Of a DNA stretch of 64,000 bases, positions 50,693-60,018 are shown one piece after another (position 1 is the stretch's first letter; each line of letters starts with the position of its first letter). This DNA is from an uncultured Anaerotruncus sp. GTDB taxonomy: Bacteria > Bacillota > Clostridia > Oscillospirales > Ruminococcaceae. Position numbers and translations under genes: made by a program. The stretch spans positions 101,772 through 165,771 of the forward strand of contig CALWZG010000053.1 of NCBI GenBank assembly GCA_944385965.1. The letters are read 5' to 3'. The notes below the pieces were generated by a model. The model was not told the DNA's origin. It ran no database searches and saw nothing but the letters and a program-made list of their open reading frames with translations.

Positions 50693-53122
50693 TTACTGGA
50701 AAGAATAAGCCTCATCCTGGTAGGTGCAAACCACATGGTCCCCAGCTTTGATGTGTCCTGTCAGCAGTTCGTTCGCCAGTTTATCCTCAATGCGGGTTTG
50801 AATCGCCCGGCGCAAGGGCCTGGCTCCATAGATTGGGTCAAATCCATCAATGGAAATCCGCTCAGCGGCGGACGGGTCAAAGGTGATTTCGATAGACAAG
50901 CCAGCCAAACGAGTTTTCAGGCTGTCCAGCATGTGGTCCGCAATTTGCCGGACCTCCTGTTGAGACAGCTTATGAAAGACAATCATTTCATCCACCCGGT
51001 TCAGGAACTCCGGTTTAAACGCTTGCTTCAGCTCAGACAACATGGTTTGACGGATTTCCTCCTGGCGCCGTTCCCCAGAACCGCCAAATCCCAAAACCCC
51101 TTGTTCCGCCGCTTTTCGGGCACCCACATTGGAGGTCATAATGATGATGGTGTTTTTAAAGCTGACCTGGCGTCCCTGGGCGTCGGTAAGCTGCCCTTCC
51201 TCCAACACTTGCAACAGCATATTGAAAAAATCTGGATGGGCTTTTTCAATTTCGTCCAGCAACAGCACCGAATAAGGATGTCTCCTGATTTTTTCGGTCA
51301 GTTGCCCTCCTTCGTCATACCCCACATAGCCAGGGGGAGAACCTATCAGCTTGGAAACATCGTGGCGTTCCATATATTCCGACATATCCAAGCGAATCAT
51401 AGCGTGGGGGTCTCCAAATACACAGTTGGCCAAAGCTTTGGAAAGCTCGGTTTTGCCTACACCGGTAGGCCCTAAAAAAATAAAGGAACCGATAGGACGG
51501 TTGGGGTCATGGAGACCAACCCGGGAACGGCGGATCGCCCCAGCCACCGCCTTCACCGCCTGCTCCTGTCCAACCACCATCTGATGCAGTTCCTCCTCCA
51601 AATGCAGCAGACGGTCACTTTGCGCCTGGGTCACACGGGTGACCTCAATGCCAGTAATCTCCGCCACCAAACGTGCCACCTCCTCGGCGGTCAGCAGCGC
51701 CTGGGAACCAGCTCGTTCCTGTTCCCCCTCAAGCAGCTGAATCCGGTCCAACAGTTTGGTTTCCCGGTCCCGAATACTGGCCGCCAGCTCGAAGTCCTGG
51801 GAGGTAATGGCGGTTTCTTTTTCTCCTTTCAATGTATCCAATTCCCGTTCCAGCCTCCGAAGATTTCCTGGGGTTCTGACAGCCCCCATTTTTAAACGGG
51901 CACAAGCCTCATCAATCAAATCCACCGCCTTATCAGGCAGCTTTCTTTCCGCCATATAGCGGGCGGATAGGTGGACCGCTGCCTCCAGAGCCTGGTCACT
52001 GATTTTCAGTTTATGATGGGCTTCATATTTTTCCCGAAGCCCCCGCAGAATCTGGATGGCTTCCTCCTGAGAGGGTTCCTCCACCAGAACGCTCTGGAAT
52101 CGTCTTTCCAAAGCGCTGTCCTTTTCGATGAATTTCCTATACTCATCAATGGTGGTGGCTCCAATCAACTGAAATTCCCCTCTGGCCAGCTGAGGTTTGA
52201 GAATATTAGCGGCATCCACCGCCCCTTCCGCCGCTCCAGTACCAATAATGGTGTGAAGCTCATCAATAAACAGGATAATCTCACCGTTTGCGATGACCTC
52301 CTCCACCGTGTTCTTAATCCGCTCCTCAAAATCGCCTCTGTATTTCGTTCCCGCTACCATGGAGGTCAAGTCCAAAGCCGCCAGACGCTTTCCTTTTAAG
52401 GAGGGAGGAACCTCCATTTTCACGATTTTTTGGGCAATGGCTTCCGCTATGGCGGTCTTGCCCACCCCTGCTTCTCCAATCAAACAGGGGTTATTTTTAC
52501 TGCGGCGGGTCAAAATTTGAATCACTCTCTGAATTTCTTTTTCCCTGCCTATCACTGGGTCTAATTTTCCCTGTCGGGCCAGCTCGGTTAAATCCCGGCT
52601 GTATTTATCTACCAAGGGGGTTTTTACAGGAGGCCGGGGCCGGGAAGGGGCGGAACGCCGGGTACCAGGCACCTCCGCCCCGATAGACCGCAGAAATTCC
52701 TCCAATTGGCGGCACAGAAGCTCCGGCTCCGCCCCCAACTGCCGCAAAAAACGCACTCCATAGCTTTCCCCTTCTTTCAGCAGGCAAAGAAGGATATGTT
52801 CTGTTCCAGCCAACGGGACATTACTCATTCTGGCCTGTAAAAGCGCCTGTTCCAAAATCCGTCTGCACCTGGGAGTCAGATCTGTGGGGCTCAGGACAGA
52901 CCTGACCCCTCGTCCCACTCCTTTAATCAACTGCTCCCGAAGCTTTTCCGTTGAGATTCCTGAACGGTGCAGAACCGTATAGGCAACACCACTCCCTTCC
53001 AGCAGCAGTCCCATTGTCAAATGCTCGCTTCCGATATAGGTATGCCCCAAGGAGGACGCTTCCTGAATGGCGCAATTGATAGATGTGTTCGCTTTTTGAG
53101 TAAAGCCGTTAAATTTGAACAA
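50693..53122 (-). CDS. clpC: ATP-dependent Clp protease ATP-binding subunit ClpC
   Basis: ClpC unfolds proteins for ClpP and controls stress responses in Firmicutes. The 809-residue protein has two N-terminal Clp repeats (1-145), the first AAA domain with Walker [16 protein letters not shown] near 216 and [18 protein letters not shown] near 283, and a UVR-like coiled region near 430-460. The second AAA domain has [15 protein letters not shown] near 551 and [20 protein letters not shown] near 623. It starts with TTG behind GGAGGGG. The usual partners ctsR, mcsA and mcsB are not adjacent, and no CtsR operator was noticed. Confidence 0.96.
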   Translation of the reverse strand: MFKFNGFTQKANTSINCAIQEASSLGHTYIGSEHLTMGLLLEGSGVAYTVLHRSGISTEKLREQLIKGVGRGVRSVLSPTDLTPRCRRILEQALLQARMSNVPLAGTEHILLCLLKEGESYGVRFLRQLGAEPELLCRQLEEFLRSIGAEVPGTRRSAPSRPRPPVKTPLVDKYSRDLTELARQGKLDPVIGREKEIQRVIQILTRRSKNNPCLIGEAGVGKTAIAEAIAQKIVKMEVPPSLKGKRLAALDLTSMVAGTKYRGDFEERIKNTVEEVIANGEIILFIDELHTIIGTGAAEGAVDAANILKPQLARGEFQLIGATTIDEYRKFIEKDSALERRFQSVLVEEPSQEEAIQILRGLREKYEAHHKLKISDQALEAAVHLSARYMAERKLPDKAVDLIDEACARLKMGAVRTPGNLRRLERELDTLKGEKETAITSQDFELAASIRDRETKLLDRIQLLEGEQERAGSQALLTAEEVARLVAEITGIEVTRVTQAQSDRLLHLEEELHQMVVGQEQAVKAVAGAIRRSRVGLHDPNRPIGSFIFLGPTGVGKTELSKALANCVFGDPHAMIRLDMSEYMERHDVSKLIGSPPGYVGYDEGGQLTEKIRRHPYSVLLLDEIEKAHPDFFNMLLQVLEEGQLTDAQGRQVSFKNTIIIMTSNVGARKAAEQGVLGFGGSGERRQEEIRQTMLSELKQAFKPEFLNRVDEMIVFHKLSQQEVRQIADHMLDSLKTRLAGLSIEITFDPSAAERISIDGFDPIYGARPLRRAIQTRIEDKLANELLTGHIKAGDHVVCTYQDEAYSFQ

Positions 53123-53214
53123 TACAATCCCCTCCGTTCTACTCTATACGGGTTTCAGGGATAATATGGGCAATTGCAGGTTGGGATATGCGTCCTTTTC
53201 TTGAAATTCCTGTC

Positions 53215-53242
53215 ACCACCTTTGCTCCCGCTACATAGGATA
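53215..53242 (+). promoter_or_regulatory. Sigma-K-like promoter of the Cys-rich microprotein
   Basis: AC followed after 17 bases by CATAGGATA matches the sigma-K pattern AC-N16/17-CATANNNTA. It lies 31 bases before the start codon. This is a short pattern and needs support from spore expression data. Confidence 0.4.
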
Positions 53243-53273
53243 GGTTGAAATCACTAATCAGGAGGTTTTCATT

Positions 53274-53474
53274 ATGGGTTGTAACAACAATAACTTCGGC
53301 GGTAACTATTTCTGGATTATCATTCTGCTTTTCATCCTTTTTGGATGGGGCGGCAATGGTCTTAACTGGGGCTCCAACGGCTGTGGATGCGGATGTGGCT
53401 GCAACAACGACTGCGGCTGCGGTAATAACTGCGCCTCTCCCTATAACAACGGCTGTGGATGCGGCTGCTGCTAA
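53274..53474 (+). CDS. Cysteine-rich single-membrane-segment microprotein
   Basis: The 66-residue protein has a short Asn-rich start, one hydrophobic segment (NYFWIIILLFILFGWGG, residues 11-27) and a tail of Gly, Asn and Cys with repeats such as CGCGCGC and CGCGCC. Twelve of 66 residues are cysteine. Similar proteins in Firmicutes are annotated as high-cysteine or spore-coat-like. Metal binding or disulfide-linked coat assembly would fit, but no function is proven. The ATG follows a strong AGGAGG. A terminator hairpin follows it, and it stands alone between clpC and the cobalamin genes. Confidence 0.7.
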   Translation: MGCNNNNFGGNYFWIIILLFILFGWGGNGLNWGSNGCGCGCGCNNDCGCGNNCASPYNNGCGCGCC

Positions 53475-53488
53475 AAGTACTCAACCTT

Positions 53489-53524
53489 GAAAAAGGCGGG
53501 GCGCAACCGCGCCTCGCCTTTTTC
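53489..53524. terminator. Bidirectional terminator between the microprotein and cbiC
   Basis: GAAAAAGGCGGGGCGC and GCGCCTCGCCTTTTTC form a near-perfect stem with a four-base loop and T-tracts on both strands. Confidence 0.9.
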
Positions 53525-53529
53525 CACTT

Positions 53530-54195
53530 TCAAAAATGATCCCCAGATTTCATGCCATAAAGTAGCGCATTCACAATGGCGGCGGCGATATTGCTGCCGC
53601 CTTTTCTGCCTTTGGCCACAATGGCGGGAATGTCCACTTTCAAAAGCATCTCTTTCGATTCCACCACATTTACAAAGCCCACTGGTACTCCAATCACCAG
53701 CTCAGGAGCCAGTCTGCCCTCCTCCACTAACTCACACAGCCGAATCAACGCAGTTGGAGCGTTTCCAATGGCGAAAATCAAAGGACGGTCCAGCCCAGCG
53801 GCTTTTTCCATACTGGCCACAGCCCTGGTTGTGCCGTTCATTTTCGCCATGGCGGACACATCCTCATCCGCCATAAAACAAACTGCCTCTCCCCCAAATT
53901 GAGCCAACGCTTTTTTATTGATTCCGGCCTGGGCCATTTTGGTATCTGTCACCACCCAAGCTCCCTTTTCCAGCGCTTTGCGGGCTTTTGCCAGTACATG
54001 AGGGGTAAATACTAAATTTTCCACATAATCGAAATCCGCTGAGGTATGAATCACCCGTTTGATAATAGGCGCCTGCTCCCCCTCCAATTTTATCCCACGG
54101 CGGTCAAGCTCCTCCTGTATCAGCTCCATGCTGCGGCGCTCAATGTCCTCAGGCGCTACTGCTTGCAGTTTTGTCCTCACTCCGCTTCCCTCCAT
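53530..54195 (-). CDS. cbiC: Precorrin-8X/cobalt-precorrin-8 methylmutase
   Basis: CbiC moves a methyl group from C11 to C12 to give cobyrinate in corrin-ring synthesis. The 221-residue protein has IKRVIHTSADFDYVENLV near 45-62 with the catalytic histidine, GAWVVTDTKMAQAGINKK near 79, AIGNAPTALIRLCELVEEG near 148 and VIGVPVGFVNVVESKE near 171. Its start shares one base with the cobO stop (TGATG). It is the last gene of the cobalamin run and is followed by a terminator. Confidence 0.94.
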   Translation of the reverse strand: MEGSGVRTKLQAVAPEDIERRSMELIQEELDRRGIKLEGEQAPIIKRVIHTSADFDYVENLVFTPHVLAKARKALEKGAWVVTDTKMAQAGINKKALAQFGGEAVCFMADEDVSAMAKMNGTTRAVASMEKAAGLDRPLIFAIGNAPTALIRLCELVEEGRLAPELVIGVPVGFVNVVESKEMLLKVDIPAIVAKGRKGGSNIAAAIVNALLYGMKSGDHF

Positions 54196-54719
54196 CAATA
54201 CTCCACTCCCCACCGAGCTTGGATTCCTCGGTCATAAGGATGCTTCACCTTTTCCATTCGGGTTACATAGTCCGCCGCTTCCACAATCCAGTCCGGCGGA
54301 TTTCTTCCGGTGAGAACCAGTTCCAGAGGCTCCGGCTTGTACAATACCAAAGATTTCAGCAGGTCCTCATCCACCGTCTCGGTGGACAGGGCCCCCATAA
54401 TCTCATCCAGAATCAGCAGGTCGCAATGGCCTTTTCTGGCTTCCTCCAAGGCGGTCAGCAGATTTTTGGTCTGATTGTCATAGACCTCCTGAAGCTCCCG
54501 CTCATTCATCTGAAAGGTGAATTTTTCGCTGGCTTTTCCCCGCAGAACGGTAATTTCCGGAATGTGTGCCAGTGAATGCAATTCCCCTGTATCTCTGCCT
54601 TTGAGAAACTGTACCAAAAGCACCCGCTTGCCTGTGCCCGCCGCCCGGACCGCCAATCCCACTGCTGCGGTGGTTTTTCCCTTTCCATCGCCGCAATAGA
54701 CATGTATAAACCCCCTCAT
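54195..54719 (-). CDS. cobO: Cob(I)yrinic acid a,c-diamide adenosyltransferase (CobO/BtuR type)
   Basis: The enzyme attaches the adenosyl group to the reduced cobalt. The 174-residue RecA-like protein has the P-loop VYCGDGKGKTTAAVGLAVRA near 8-27, VQFLKGRDTGEL near 37 and DLLILDEIMGALSTETV near 100. The ending EYVTRMEKVKHPYDRG-like part (VTRMEKVKHPYDRGIQARWG) is the usual family C-terminus. It overlaps cobQ by four bases (ATGA) and cbiC by one. Confidence 0.95.
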   Translation of the reverse strand: MRGFIHVYCGDGKGKTTAAVGLAVRAAGTGKRVLLVQFLKGRDTGELHSLAHIPEITVLRGKASEKFTFQMNERELQEVYDNQTKNLLTALEEARKGHCDLLILDEIMGALSTETVDEDLLKSLVLYKPEPLELVLTGRNPPDWIVEAADYVTRMEKVKHPYDRGIQARWGVEY

Positions 54720-56212
54720 AGGCCTTCCTCCAAGATTTGATAGATTTTCTCCATATCCAAGCTTTCACGAACACTGCGGGCCAGCAGGTCAAACTGGCTT
54801 TCCCGATAGGTTTCCAAGTCAACCGCCCCTACCTGCTCCCAATCAATCCCTTTGCGCTTGCATAAAGAGACGATAAGCCCTTCAACAGCTTCTTTTCGGT
54901 CAAACAGCCCATGAAGATAGGTTCCATAAACTGAGCCCGCCGTGGCTCCATCTGGTTTGATTTTCCCTTCACAAGTTCCCACCAAGGTCATGGGGGTGTT
55001 GGAGCAGGTTTGGCCCATATGAATCTCATAACCCTCCACCGGCAGGCCAGACAAGCCAGACAAAACGCCGCCTAGCTGTTGAAAGGTTCCCTCTACCCGA
55101 GTGCGGGTTTTAGTCTTACTGAATAGGGTATCCACCGGCAACAGTCCTATCCCTTTCAGGCATCCTCCACCCTCTACCCCCTCCGGGTCCCGCAGGGTTC
55201 GCCCCAACATCTGGTAACCGCCGCAGATACCCAATACAGGGCCTCCTTTCGCCGCATGCTTGAGAACCGCCGCCTCCAGACCTGTCTGACGCATCCACAG
55301 CAGGTCCTCCATGGTGCTTTTTGTACCTGGCAGAATGATTAAATCCGGGCTGCCCAATTGGTCAACCCGACTGACATACCGCAGGGAAACCTCCGAAATG
55401 GCCTGCAAAGGATTGAAGTCGGTAAAATTGGACATCCTTGGCAGACGGATAACAGCAATATCCACCGCTTTGGGAGTGACATGATCTGTCAAGCGGCCGG
55501 AAAGACTGTCCTCATCCTCAATATCCACCTGAAGATAAGGCACAACCCCCACCACCGGCACATTGGTAATCTTCTCAATCATCTCCACACCCGGCATCAG
55601 GATGCTTTTATCCCCTCGGAATTTGTTAATAATCAGTCCCTTTATCATGGCCCGTTCCTGCGGCTCCAACAGCAGCAAGGTCCCCGCCAGGGAGGCGAAC
55701 ACGCCTCCACGGTCAATATCCCCGCAAAGCAGTACTGGCGCTTTGGCTCGTTTGGCCATTCCCATATTTACCAGGTCATCCGTTTTCAGATTAATTTCCG
55801 CTGGGCTTCCCGCTCCCTCCAGCACAACCACATCGTACTGGGAGGACAGGCTTTCATAAGCCTCCATCACCACAGGAATCAGAGACTTCTTCATGGCGAA
55901 ATAATCCTTGGCGCTCATGGTCCCCAGCACCTCTCCATTTACGATGACTTGTGAACCGGTATCGCTGCAAGGCTTCAGAAGGATGGGGTTCATCCGCACT
56001 GACGGCTCCACTCCCGCCGCCTGGGCCTGGGTCACCTGAGCCCGGCCCATCTCCAGCCCCTCTTGAGTGATGAAGGAATTCAGCGCCATATTCTGGGATT
56101 TGAAAGGCGCTACCGAATACCCATCCTGCCGCAGAATCCGGCAAAGGGCGGTGACCAAAAGGCTTTTTCCTGCGTTGGACATGGTTCCCTGCACCATCAA
56201 AGCCTTTGCCAT
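54716..56212 (-). CDS. cobQ: Adenosylcobyric acid synthase CobQ
   Basis: CobQ amidates four carboxyl groups (b, d, e, g) of the corrin with glutamine and ATP. The 498-residue protein has the DTBS-like N-terminal domain with QGTMSNAGKSLLVTALCRI near 8-26 and SQNMALNSFIT near 39. The glutaminase domain has the catalytic cysteine in VLGICGGYQMLGR near 328 and GTYLHGLFD near 443. The start ATG directly follows the TAA of cobD, a TAAATG junction. Confidence 0.96.
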   Translation of the reverse strand: MAKALMVQGTMSNAGKSLLVTALCRILRQDGYSVAPFKSQNMALNSFITQEGLEMGRAQVTQAQAAGVEPSVRMNPILLKPCSDTGSQVIVNGEVLGTMSAKDYFAMKKSLIPVVMEAYESLSSQYDVVVLEGAGSPAEINLKTDDLVNMGMAKRAKAPVLLCGDIDRGGVFASLAGTLLLLEPQERAMIKGLIINKFRGDKSILMPGVEMIEKITNVPVVGVVPYLQVDIEDEDSLSGRLTDHVTPKAVDIAVIRLPRMSNFTDFNPLQAISEVSLRYVSRVDQLGSPDLIILPGTKSTMEDLLWMRQTGLEAAVLKHAAKGGPVLGICGGYQMLGRTLRDPEGVEGGGCLKGIGLLPVDTLFSKTKTRTRVEGTFQQLGGVLSGLSGLPVEGYEIHMGQTCSNTPMTLVGTCEGKIKPDGATAGSVYGTYLHGLFDRKEAVEGLIVSLCKRKGIDWEQVGAVDLETYRESQFDLLARSVRESLDMEKIYQILEEGL

Positions 56213-57274
56213 TTAAGGTTCCTCCTTCACAATTTTGGATAGGGCTTGTATCAAACGCTGATTTTCCTCCATGGACCGAACCGCTACCCGATAAAACTGT
56301 TTATCCAGTCCTGGATAGTCCCCACAGGAACGCATCAGGATTCCCTGCCCCAAAAGCTGTTCTTTTAAATCCCCACAATTCTGACACTTGAAAAAGATGT
56401 AATTGGCCTTTGAGCCGATAACCTTCATGCCTAGTTCTGTGAGCTTTTGGTTCAGGTAAAACCGGCCATCGGCTACCACCCAGTTTGTCCGTTCCAGATA
56501 ATCCCAATCTTCCAAAGCCGCTATGCCAGCGATTTGTGCTGGTGTGGAAACCGCCCACGGCTGCCCCAAGCGGTCCAAACGGTCCAGCAGCTCCTGCTGG
56601 GCACACAGTAGGTAACCTAAGCGGAGCCCCGCCATAGCGTACACTTTGGTAAACGCCCCCAAAATCACCAATCCTTTGGCAACAGGCAACCATCCTTTTA
56701 GAGACAGCGTTTGCCCTTCCTCCACAAAAGGCAGGAAACATTCATCTATTAAGAGGGTCACACCACAGGCATCACATCTGTTCAAAATCTCTTGGAGCAG
56801 ATTTCTTTCAATTGGTTGACCGGTTGGGTTGTTTGGGTTGCAGAGAATCAGTAAATCCACACCAGGCTGAATCTCCTCCAGAAACTTCTCGGTCAGAAGA
56901 AAATTATCCCGCTCCTCCAAAAAATAAAAGGAAATCTCACATTGAATTTCTTCCAGCGCTCGCTGGTATTCCGAAAAAGTGGGCACTGGCAGAAGGGCTC
57001 GCTTGGGCTTCAAGGCGGACACCACCCGCATAATCAAATCCGCCGCTCCATTGCCGAACCGAATCCATTCAGGAGGAATCCCCTGCTGAGCGCTCATCAC
57101 TTTGGTCAAAGCCCGGCATTTGGGGTCTGGGTATCGGTCCCAAAGTTCCATAGTAGCAGTCAAAGCCTCTTTGACCCGATTGGGAAGCCCTAATGGGTTA
57201 ATGTTGGCGGAAAAATCCAGTGTACCCACAGGGTATCCATACAGGTCCCCTCCATGATTCCATTCCATCCTCAC
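56213..57274 (-). CDS. cobD: L-threonine-O-3-phosphate decarboxylase CobD
   Basis: CobD makes aminopropanol phosphate for the nucleotide-loop linker. The 353-residue PLP protein begins with WNHGGDLYGYPVGTLDFSAN and has NPLGLPNRV near 27, ILCNPNNPTGQPI near 147, DECFLPFVEEG near 185 and the PLP lysine in LGAFTKVYAMAGLRLGYLL near 215. The GTG start five bases after GGAGG gives 353 residues; an ATG two codons later is an alternative. A histidinol-phosphate aminotransferase is less likely because of this context. Confidence 0.9.
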   Translation of the reverse strand: MRMEWNHGGDLYGYPVGTLDFSANINPLGLPNRVKEALTATMELWDRYPDPKCRALTKVMSAQQGIPPEWIRFGNGAADLIMRVVSALKPKRALLPVPTFSEYQRALEEIQCEISFYFLEERDNFLLTEKFLEEIQPGVDLLILCNPNNPTGQPIERNLLQEILNRCDACGVTLLIDECFLPFVEEGQTLSLKGWLPVAKGLVILGAFTKVYAMAGLRLGYLLCAQQELLDRLDRLGQPWAVSTPAQIAGIAALEDWDYLERTNWVVADGRFYLNQKLTELGMKVIGSKANYIFFKCQNCGDLKEQLLGQGILMRSCGDYPGLDKQFYRVAVRSMEENQRLIQALSKIVKEEP

Positions 57275-57283
57275 TGCTTCCTC

Positions 57284-58243
57284 CTATCCAATTAGTACCC
57301 TCAGCCCACCTAAAAACAGCAGAGCCAAACAAGCCGCCAGATACATCAGCTGATTCGCTTTTTTGATTTCTTCCGGGCCAACTGGTTTCAAAGCCTCCCC
57401 TATACTGGCCTTTTCCACCCAAACGCCACCGTAATAAGCCCCTCCCAGCAGAGAAACCCCCAGCGCTCCAGCGCAGGCGGATTCTGTTTGGGCGCTGTTG
57501 GGGCTGGGATGCCTGCGGCGGTCCCGGCGCCAAATCCGCCAAGCGCCTTTCCCATCCTGCCCCCCTAAAAAAGCCGCCAAAATTAGCAGCAGGGCGGAAA
57601 GTCTGGAGGGAATCCAATTGAATAGGTCATCCAGCCGGGCGGATATCCTTCCAAAATAAAGATAACGCTCATTTTTATAGCCCACCATAGAATCCAGGGT
57701 GTTCACAGCTTTATATAAAAAGCCCAAAGGCGCTCCCCCCAGCAGCAGATAAAACAAAGGGGCTATCACTCCGTCCGAAGTGTTTTCGGCCACCGTTTCC
57801 ACCGCTGCTTTGGCCACCTGCTCCTGAGACAGGCACTCCGTGTCCCTGCCTACAATCATCCCTACTGCCTTCCGGGCTGCTGGCAAATCTCCCGCTTTTA
57901 GATGGTGATAGACCTTCATGCTCTCATCCCGCAGCGCTCGGGCCGCCAAAATTTGATAGCACATCCAGCTTTCCAGAAAGAAGGCCCCCAAGGGGGTCAC
58001 TTTTCTCACCAGCCACAACAGCAGCCAGCTAAAGCAGAAAGTTTGAACCATCAACAGCACCGCCAGCAGAGCCCCGCCCCACAAATTACCTTGAGGGGTA
58101 TCTGGAAAAATCCGCCGAATGGACTTTTCCAGGGTTCCTATGGCCTGCCCCATCCATCGCACCGGATGGGGCATCCAATGGGGATCTCCTAAAAGAGCGT
58201 CCAACAAAAATCCTACAACCACCGCTCCCACTGTATTCAACAT
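57284..58243 (-). CDS. cbiB: Adenosylcobinamide-phosphate synthase CbiB
   Basis: CbiB joins the aminopropanol linker to adenosylcobyric acid. The 319-residue integral membrane protein has several hydrophobic helices. Family motifs are LLDALLGDPHWMPHPVRWMG near 13-32, GRDTECLSQEQV near 131, VETVAENTSDGVIAPLFYLL near 147 and NTLDSMVGYKNERYLYFGR near 180. The C-terminus is hydrophobic. It starts 16 bases after cobC. Confidence 0.95.
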   Translation of the reverse strand: MLNTVGAVVVGFLLDALLGDPHWMPHPVRWMGQAIGTLEKSIRRIFPDTPQGNLWGGALLAVLLMVQTFCFSWLLLWLVRKVTPLGAFFLESWMCYQILAARALRDESMKVYHHLKAGDLPAARKAVGMIVGRDTECLSQEQVAKAAVETVAENTSDGVIAPLFYLLLGGAPLGFLYKAVNTLDSMVGYKNERYLYFGRISARLDDLFNWIPSRLSALLLILAAFLGGQDGKGAWRIWRRDRRRHPSPNSAQTESACAGALGVSLLGGAYYGGVWVEKASIGEALKPVGPEEIKKANQLMYLAACLALLFLGGLRVLIG

Positions 58244-58259
58244 TCATCCTGTCTCCCTT

Positions 58260-58835
58260 TCAGATTCTTCTGGGGTCCCGGAGGGTTTCGATTTCGGTCC
58301 ATATATAAAAACGCTCTTGAATCGCCCAACCACCCCAATTTGGGACCTGCCAATCATAAAAGCCCTTTGTGGATGGTCCAAAATATTCCAGAATAGACAT
58401 AATCACCCCACCATGGGTCACAAACGCAACGGATTCCATTTTGTCTCGGAAGCTTTGGTTAACCGCCTGCCGGAAAACCTGGCAGCATCGGTCTTTAAAC
58501 GCCTGAATTTCTTCTCCTCCAGGGGGAGAAATCTTGCCGCCGCTAGCCAGCCATTCCCGATAGGCTGAGTCATCTTTCAGCTGGTGATAGTTTTTTCCCT
58601 CAAAGGCCCCAAAGTCACACTCCCGCAGCCCCTCTAAAATCATCGGGTGGATTTCGGGATAGAGCAAAGCGGCGCTTTGTTTGCAGCGAAGCATAGGGCT
58701 GCAATATACCCGCTGGGCCTCCGGAACTGTTTGGGGAGGAGCCGCATCTGGAAGAAGGGGCTGGTCGGTGCGTCCAATATAGTTACCCTCTAAGTTGCCT
58801 TGGGTGGGACCGTGGCGAAGCAGATAAATCCACAT
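58260..58835 (-). CDS. cobC: Histidine phosphatase, probable alpha-ribazole-5'-phosphate phosphatase CobC
   Basis: The 191-residue protein has the RHG motif IYLLRHGPTQGNLEG near 3-17 with the catalytic histidine, ECDFGAFEGKNY near 77 with the acidic residue and AFVTHGGVIMSILEY near 145 with the second histidine. By family and context it removes phosphate from alpha-ribazole phosphate or adenosylcobalamin phosphate. The start ATG lies just after a GGAAGGA site in the end of the previous gene. Confidence 0.85.
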   Translation of the reverse strand: MWIYLLRHGPTQGNLEGNYIGRTDQPLLPDAAPPQTVPEAQRVYCSPMLRCKQSAALLYPEIHPMILEGLRECDFGAFEGKNYHQLKDDSAYREWLASGGKISPPGGEEIQAFKDRCCQVFRQAVNQSFRDKMESVAFVTHGGVIMSILEYFGPSTKGFYDWQVPNWGGWAIQERFYIWTEIETLRDPRRI

Positions 58836-58846
58836 AGTCCTTCCGT

Positions 58847-59245
58847 TCAAGGTTCTACCCGCTCCAGTTTAATGGTCACAGGGACCCCAGCGTATACCCG
58901 GTCCACCCGCTGGGCCTGCTGAGCCAGCCGGCAGCAAATCCGGCCGGTGGTTTCCCGCCACTGGCGCTGAAAAGGGTCCACCGGTACCACACCGCAGCCC
59001 ACCTCATCGGTGACGATGCACAAGTCTGGATTTTGTTCCACCAATTGGGTGATAAAATCCGCCGGGTCCCGCCCCACCTCCATCAGACGCCGAATCAACA
59101 GATGCAGGTTATAGACCACCGGCGCTTCGGGAAGCTGGTCCAAGGGACAGGTTCCCCCATCACACACCTGGAAAAATCCCATACCCGTATTCCGGAGCAG
59201 GTAGGCTAATTTTCCCTGCGCCCGCCCGCCAATCACCATTCTCAT
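58847..59245 (-). CDS. Second CobU-like protein, short form
   Basis: The 132-residue protein shows a variant P-loop IGGRAQGKLAYLL near 5-17 and the canonical CobU-like C-terminal part TDEVGCGVVPVDPFQRQWRE near 82-101, followed by TGRICCRLAQQAQRVDRVYA and a VTIK ending. The central part with the guanylylated histidine (HHK/HRA-type motif) is missing, so it is about 45 residues shorter than CobU. It is probably a kinase-like or accessory partner. The ATG overlaps the cobS stop (ATGA) behind AGGAGG. Confidence 0.75.
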   Translation of the reverse strand: MRMVIGGRAQGKLAYLLRNTGMGFFQVCDGGTCPLDQLPEAPVVYNLHLLIRRLMEVGRDPADFITQLVEQNPDLCIVTDEVGCGVVPVDPFQRQWRETTGRICCRLAQQAQRVDRVYAGVPVTIKLERVEP

Positions 59246-60018
59246 AACATCCATCCTCCTAAAACCGCTGTAACCCCTAAAATCACCAATTCACAGCTTT
59301 GCAGGAACCATCCGGCCAAATCGCCGGTAACCCCTCCAAACTCTTTCATGGACATTCTTCTGTAAAACAGGAACAGAAGGGCTGTTCCAATCAAAATCGC
59401 CGCCGCTAAGGCTCGCCCTATTATGAACATTCCCAAAGCACAAAGAAGTCCTTCTCCAATTAACACAACTCCCACCAATTTCTTGCCTTGGGCCGCTCCG
59501 GCAAAGGTAGCTGCCAGTCCGCTGTTTTTGGCCAACGGAAATCCTACCACCGCCCATCCGCTGAGGCATCTGGAGAAAGAGTATCCCAGTCCAATCATTC
59601 CCACCGCCCAAGGGGTCTGGGGGAGCTGTGTCCAAAGCCCAAAGCTGACAAGCAGGTATATTCCGCAGCCCATCACCCCAAAAGCCCCAATATGAGGGTC
59701 CTTCAAAATCTCCAATTTTCGCTGGACAGGGGCATGAGAGGAAAGGGCATCTACCGTATCACAAAACCCATCCAAATGGATTCCGCCTGTTACCAAAAGG
59801 GGCAGAGCCACCGCTACCGCTGCCCCTAGCGACAGGCTTAACCCCAGACCCTTCCAAAGAAAATACCACACCACTTGAAAAAACCCCAACAGTACTCCCA
59901 CCAGCGGGAAGAAGCAGAAGGCGTACCTTAGGTTTTCCGGGGTCCAGGTCACCATGGGAACTGGCAGCCGGGAATACATGGAAAAAGCGATGGCGCAGGA
60001 GCGGAGCAATCCCCTCAT
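59242..60018 (-). CDS. cobS: Adenosylcobinamide-GDP ribazoletransferase CobS
   Basis: CobS joins alpha-ribazole to adenosylcobinamide-GDP, closing the lower loop. The 258-residue membrane protein has SRLPVPMVTWTPENLRYAFC near 17 and FFPLVGVLLGF near 36. The active-site region GGIHLDGFCDTVDALSSH near 77-94 and a late KEFGGVTGDLAGWFLQSCEL near 222 follow. Many hydrophobic helices are present. It overlaps both neighbouring cobU-like genes by four bases (ATGA), one on each side. Confidence 0.96.
   Translation of the reverse strand: MRGLLRSCAIAFSMYSRLPVPMVTWTPENLRYAFCFFPLVGVLLGFFQVVWYFLWKGLGLSLSLGAAVAVALPLLVTGGIHLDGFCDTVDALSSHAPVQRKLEILKDPHIGAFGVMGCGIYLLVSFGLWTQLPQTPWAVGMIGLGYSFSRCLSGWAVVGFPLAKNSGLAATFAGAAQGKKLVGVVLIGEGLLCALGMFIIGRALAAAILIGTALLFLFYRRMSMKEFGGVTGDLAGWFLQSCELVILGVTAVLGGWML

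Noticed and set aside
50627..51475. A 282-codon plus-strand frame opposite clpC
   Set aside because: It is antisense to a well-supported AAA protease and carries no recognisable domain.
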